This document shows positions 18,860 through 22,682 of a stretch of DNA of 22,682 nucleotides, in pieces. Position 1 is the stretch's first letter, and each line of letters begins with the position of its first letter. Origin of the DNA: Apostichopus parvimensis. Taxonomy: Eukaryota; Echinodermata; Holothuroidea; Aspidochirotida; Stichopodidae. Where the stretch lies: contig KN887206.1 of NCBI GenBank assembly GCA_000934455.1, positions 2,349 to 25,030 on the forward strand, read 5' to 3'. The position numbers and the translations under genes were made by a program. A model generated the notes under the pieces. The model worked only from the letters and a program-made list of their open reading frames with translations, searched no databases and was not told the origin of the DNA.

Positions 18860-19625
18860 CTGTGAAAGAATTTTAGGAATTTATTTTTCTTTCAGATCGT
18901 ATATTTATATACCATTGACATCGGTGTAGTATTAATAGTGGCGATGATACTAGTTAACATAAACATCGGAAATCAACACATGAAATATGAAAATATAAAA
19001 GTAATACTGGTAATATTTATTGTGTTTCAAGTGAAGGGTCGATAAAAAAAAACTACTATACGCATAACGAGGGATATCAAACAAGGAAGCAACATTTCAC
19101 CGGTATTGAGTTAAAAATAGATTTTCTTCCCCGAGTTAAAAAATATCACAGAAGTAGCCTACACCAAGGTGATAATCTTCTTCGTAACATTAAACTGCAG
19201 TTTTATGTTTCTCGTCTGCCAATTTTTCGAAAGGAGATATTCCGATGTCAAAAGTGCATTGAGTGAAACCTCTGCTGCAAAAACTCAACATTGTTGAAAG
19301 ATAACAACATACTTTTCTCCTTCCTTTTTTTTTTAACGTTTTTGAAGTTTGGCGGTATCTTGTAAATTTCGCTGTCAAAAGCAGATAACTTTGCAATATC
19401 CTGACAATCTAACTGAAATGTCCTCGTTTGTCTTTATATTTACTGACGTCATTTATCCACAGAGGGTGGTATCATTTACACCACAAAAGCCATTTTTTGA
19501 CGGAATACTGTATATATATGAGAATGAAAAACTACAATGACAGCGTAGTCCTTAAAGCTGTCAAAGTCAGTATACCGTATTGATGTATACCTTTTGACCC
19601 CTGCAAGGGTCAAGCATTAATTTTT

Positions 19626-19924
19626 TGGAGCAACGGAACGGTCGTTAGACAACCGAGCTGTGTGTAGTTATTTACTATGTGGATAAACAGTTTATACACC
19701 GTGGAGTGCATAATAATAGCAAATGTCCCGAGTTCGAGTCACTCCAAGATTAATGTATGTGGTCCAGTTACAGAGTTGTTGACAATTGACAATTCATAAT
19801 CATGGACGTTAAAATATGAATCTAAGAGACTGACTTCGGTCAGCTTGCGGCTTTGATAAGCCAATGATGGCTTCTTCGCGAGTTCCTGCTTGCAGGAGAA
19901 TCTATAAAACATACATACATACAA
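19626..19924 (+). mobile_element. SINE-like element, full-length candidate
   Basis: A body of about 180 bp (19.74-19.91 kb) is repeated in reverse orientation at 10.86-11.04 kb, with roughly nine in ten positions matching by eye. On the plus strand it ends in a (CATA)n tail at about 19909-19923, as SINE 3' ends often do. Upstream are a tRNA-like B box (GAGTTCGAGTC, 19730-19740) and a weak A-box-like TGGAGCAACGG (19626-19636). The A-to-B distance is longer than in a tRNA. The family name is not known to me. Confidence 0.55.
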
Positions 19925-20636
19925 ATGTAATTAATAACTTTCTGTTGATCTATAATTTGCTATACCCTGTAATTTGGAAAGCCAGGTATAGCTTTTTGAT
20001 TCCTTCCCATACGATTTCCTGAAAATGCAAATAACTATCAGAGTGATGTAGAGCAAATGATTTAAATTTGTCCAAGAATTAAGTGAGAACCAGAGAAATG
20101 ATTTGTAGCAAACCCTTGTCTGCATCAACCATGTCATTGGCTCATAAGGAGTTTACAGTATAGAAGTTTAAACCCAAATGTGTCAATATCCAGAAAGGAA
20201 AAGTCTTCCGATGTGAAACATAGACACATTTTACCAAGTTTGAGCTAGCAAATCTCTTTGAAAATTGCTGAGAGTCACATGACATTGTTTATAAATTGAG
20301 AAATATTTTTGAGCAAATGGCCAATTTTTTGTCACCATTGGATGATAACCTTCGACCCCTTGAGCCAGTTCGTGCCCATTTCAGATGACCCCATGAAGCT
20401 CAGAGGGTGAAAACTGATAGGAGGTTTAAGTGCATGTTTGAAGCAAGAGTATGAACTATGAAGCAGATTTCATTACCTGAATGCCAGGTATGTGACTTGG
20501 AAGACCTATAGAGCCCCTTTACAGAAGTAAACTGAACTGAATTTGACCAAACCATGTTCACCAAAAGAAAATCTTAGCATTGGATAAATCACAGATAAAT
20601 TGTAGCTTTAATTTTGGAGATATCATGTTTAAAAGG

Positions 20637-21075
20637 TGTTCTGACTTTGATGCCTGTTGACCTCATGTGACCTCATAAGACCGATGACCTCTACCAATCT
20701 CCATAGTCTTCATTCACTCACTAAGCTGAATCTATATACTAAGTATGAAGTACTAAAGGTTTACTTGTTGTGTTATCGTGTTTACAAGATTTTCAGACTT
20801 TCACTTAAATGTTGACCGCAAATGACCTTTGACCTCCACCATTTTCAAAAGGGTTCTTGTACTCAACAAGCTGAATCTGCATACCATGTATGAAGTTCAA
20901 CGAAGATGTACTTTTTTTAGTTATTATGTTCACAAAGTTTTCAGACTTTGACCTCTGTTGATCTCAAATGAACATTGAACTTCACAGAAACAATAGGCTT
21001 CTTGAAGACGGATCCACACACCAAATATATGAAGTAAATCCACTATTAAATTTTTGATTTACCGTGTTTAGAAGC
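20637..21075. repeat. three tandem units of about 150 bp, diverged
   Basis: The anchor CTGACTTT/CAGACTTT recurs at 20641, 20794 and 20942 (spacing 153 and 148). A second anchor, AAGCTGAATCT...TATGAAG, recurs in the same order in the first two units, and its TATGAAG end recurs in the third. The units contain repeated TGACCT half-sites. They sit inside the candidate element with inverted-repeat ends. Confidence 0.75.
20823..20835. promoter_or_regulatory. perfect DR1 nuclear-receptor-type half-site pair
   Basis: TGACCT-T-TGACCT is the reverse complement of AGGTCA-A-AGGTCA, the consensus DR1 site bound by RXR, HNF4 or COUP-TF type receptors. A DR4 (TGACCT-CATG-TGACCT) lies at 20658-20673 in the preceding repeat unit. 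Both are inside a repetitive element, so function is unproven. Confidence 0.35.
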
Positions 21076-22002
21076 ACGTGTCACATACATACACACATAC
21101 AGACACACAAACACGCAATCACCATCGCATATATTCCGTTTGCCTGCGGCAAGGAATCAAAAATATGATCAGAGCAAAACAAAAACAAAAATATCGAGCT
21201 ACTATTAAGGTATGCGGAAACTTATTTCCAATAATTTACATTGTGTTGGCTCTTTCCCATATTCTTTCCCAAAAGCAATAGCATAGGAATCCTGTTTATA
21301 TAATTGATTTTCAAATTCCAAGTTAGTTGGGGGAAATTGGGGCACGATATGTGTACCGGCATGATACATATCGGCATATCGAAGTTTTTTAATCAAATTG
21401 ATGCAAACGTTTGACAGGGATTTTTTTTTCTGAAACAATTCGAATCTGCCAAGGGCAAACTTTATTTGAATCATTCGATCTTGGACTTTACTGAAAGGTT
21501 TATTATTTCGGACAGAAAACAAAGATCGCATCAGGATAAGATCATTTATGAAATATCATATAGACACATGACCATGCAATCAATCACATTGTCAAAAGGA
21601 GGTCGAATTTATTCTCCCTTCTCTTCTCTCTCGCTTGGCTTTGTCGTGTCCAAACATAGTTTGGCGTTTAGAAACTCGATCACCAGGGGAGGTCAGCAAT
21701 ATACAGAGATCAAAACTATTGAAATATAGGCTATCACCAATATTTTTTACACAAAACGCAATCTTTCTGATTGCTTATGTCTTTGTTATTTGATTATTTT
21801 GCTAATCATATACATACACACAGAAACACACAAGACATGTTCTTACAACTGTCCCAAACAGTGACTTTCTCTGCTGATATCGGTTTCACGATTATTAGAT
21901 CAATAGATACGCGTATCAGAAAAAAACATAAACAAATCATCATTTAGAAAACATAACATAACAACAAAGGAAACAAAAAACAAATATACATAAGAACAAA
22001 TA

Positions 22003-22072
22003 GAGAGAGTTAGAGAGAGGGAGGAAGAGATAAGGGGGGGGGAGGGAGGGGGAGGGGGATGAGAGAGAAGGT
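22003..22072 (+). repeat. purine tract with G-quadruplex candidate
   Basis: The GA-rich tract contains G9-A-G3-A-G5-A-G5 at 22034-22058, which fits the canonical four-run G-quadruplex rule with single-base loops. The G-rich strand is the plus strand, that is the template strand of the collagen gene. Confidence 0.85.
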
Positions 22073-22523
22073 AGCAGTCACTCTGCTCATTACATCCTGT
22101 GTATAATTTAAGTTAGGTAGGATTAAGAAAACCAGTTCATGGTTGTATGTTGTTGTTTCTTTGTAGGCTTCTTTTTTAAAGGGTTTTTAGAAAATTTGTC
22201 ATTTTAAAACTCTTCTTTCTTAGACCTCTGTTTCTGTTCGGAAACTTGAAAACTTCGTATTTTTCTTCGGCATTAACCCTTCTTCCGTTAACTGCTATTT
22301 TGCTATCTGTTTTATAGGTTTGTATGTCTGCTCACAAAAACGGGAAAATAATATATTGAAATTGACAGAGATCTTCGGTCATCGGTCAAACCTGTTGACT
22401 AAAGAAATATTTAACTGACCATATCCAATTGGAATTGTTAAAAATACAAACGGCAACAGCAACACAAATGAAAACACACAAGTGAGAATTAGAACCGAAA
22501 AACTTATTAGCATATATACTAAC

Positions 22524-22577
22524 CTTTTCACCTTGTGGTCCTTGTTCACCTTTGGGACCTGGAGGACCAACGTCACC
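22524..22577 (-). CDS. fibrillar collagen triple-helix exon 1 of 17 (54 bp)
   Basis: Encodes GDVGPPGPKGEQGPQGEK, six perfect Gly-X-Y triplets of a collagen alpha chain that would trimerise in the ER and be secreted into extracellular matrix fibrils. The acceptor is CTCTCAAG|GGT after a good pyrimidine tract and the donor is AAG|GTTAGT. Intron phase is 0 on both sides, as in all exons here. It holds one of only two Pro-Pro triplets before exon 13, and a KGE sequence of the kind known to stabilise triple helices by interchain ion pairs. By exon-size alignment it matches COL1A1 exon 12 (helix residues about 91-108), so the cross-link lysine at residue 87 should lie in the next exon upstream, outside the window. 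The collagen call is certain; the exon number is inferred. Confidence 0.95.
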
Positions 22578-22682
22578 CTTGAGAGAAAAACAGAAAGGAA
22601 AGAAAACTAAAGATGATGAATGATTAATATGAGGAAGAAACCAACGTCTGGAATAAACTTCGCAAAGGGTCACAAGAACAAA
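22578..22682 (-). other. intron upstream of exon 1 (partial)
   Basis: This is the 3' end of the preceding intron, with a pyrimidine-rich tract (T and C on the minus strand) leading into the CAAG acceptor. No exon is visible before the window edge. Confidence 0.85.

Larger units (their letters stand above)
19993..21163. mobile_element. candidate non-autonomous element with inverted-repeat ends
   Basis: The left end TTTTTGATTCCTTCCC (19993-20008) and the right end GGCAAGGAATCAAAAA (21148-21163) are inverted repeats matching at 15 of 16 positions. The roughly 1.17-kb interior has no coding frame. It holds three diverged tandem units of about 150 bp (from about 20.64 kb), followed by a CA/CATA-rich tract at about 21.08-21.12 kb. 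No clear target-site duplication is visible, so the transposon class is undecided and could be a MITE-like DNA element. Chance inverted repeats of this length and distance are unlikely but not excluded. Confidence 0.5.
18860..22523 (-). other. intron 1 (3664 bp)
   Basis: The longest intron. It holds the purine tract with a G-quadruplex candidate near 22.03 kb, the element with inverted-repeat ends at 19.99-21.16 kb, and a SINE copy at about 19.63-19.92 kb. The remaining stretches (18.9-19.6 kb and 21.2-22.0 kb) are AT-rich with no gene I can support. Confidence 0.9.

Noticed and set aside
19967-20015. Collagen-like minus frame with PGFP after a TTTTCAG
   Set aside because: Only one Gly-X-Pro-like stretch without triplet periodicity; it overlaps the left end of the repeat element.
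20478-20517. Possible extra or decayed collagen exon (minus frame reading GSIGLPSHIPGIQ before a GTAATG)
   Set aside because: Gly spacing breaks, the length of about 40 bp is not a multiple of 9, it lies within the candidate mobile element, and adding it would spoil the otherwise exact exon-size pattern.
21205-21531. 108-codon open frame on the minus strand in intron 1
   Set aside because: No recognisable domain, no Gly-X-Y repeat, no similarity I can name; it sits in AT-rich intron just beyond the repeat element.

Overview
The window is animal (eukaryotic) genomic DNA from the middle of a fibrillar-type collagen gene transcribed on the minus strand. There is no bacterial or phage gene organisation: no long ORF, operon, RBS or CRISPR. 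Instead 17 very short exons (11 of 54 bp, 6 of 45 bp) read right to left. Each begins with a complete Gly codon after an AG acceptor, ends on a complete codon before a GT donor, and encodes uninterrupted Gly-X-Y triplets. Together they give 864 bp, 288 residues and 96 triplets spread over about 22.3 kb, so more than 96% of the window is intron. Both ends of the gene (N-propeptide, telopeptides, C-propeptide, promoter, polyA site) lie outside the window.

The ordered exon sizes, 5' to 3', are 54-45-54-45-54-45-54-45-54-45-54-54-54-54-54-45-54. From memory of the vertebrate type I collagen gene (COL1A1 exons 12-24), this is exactly the vertebrate pattern if its fused 99- and 108-bp exons are split back into 45+54, 54+45 or 54+54. 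On that alignment the window covers helix residues about 91-378 (type I numbering), just after the N-terminal cross-link lysine (residue 87).

The gene is proline-poor (38 Pro in 288 residues, only 14 of them in the hydroxylatable Y position) and lysine-rich at Y (17). The C-terminal part of the window (exons 14-17) is almost proline-free and strongly basic. AT-rich introns of 0.55-3.7 kb, invertebrate-style SINEs and satellites, and the unfused exon pattern suggest a marine invertebrate deuterostome. An echinoderm such as a sea cucumber is my best guess, but I cannot fix the taxon from the sequence alone.

Layout, right to left (5' to 3' of the gene): exon 1 (22.5 kb); a 3.7-kb intron with a G-quadruplex candidate, a 1.2-kb element with inverted-repeat ends and a SINE; exons 2-4 (18.8-15.3 kb), with a CATCACA-type satellite and two copies of a palindromic hairpin nearby; exons 5-8 (13.6-10.1 kb), with a second, inverted SINE copy and a 21-bp minisatellite beside a splice donor; exons 9-13 (8.9-6.0 kb), closely spaced with duplicated intronic modules; exons 14-17 (4.1-0.24 kb), with simple repeats, a tRNA-like SINE head and palindromes. 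I found no second gene and no clear previously undescribed system. The most informative signals are the exon-size pattern, the basic proline-poor helix block, and the repeats placed to act on splicing or transcription.
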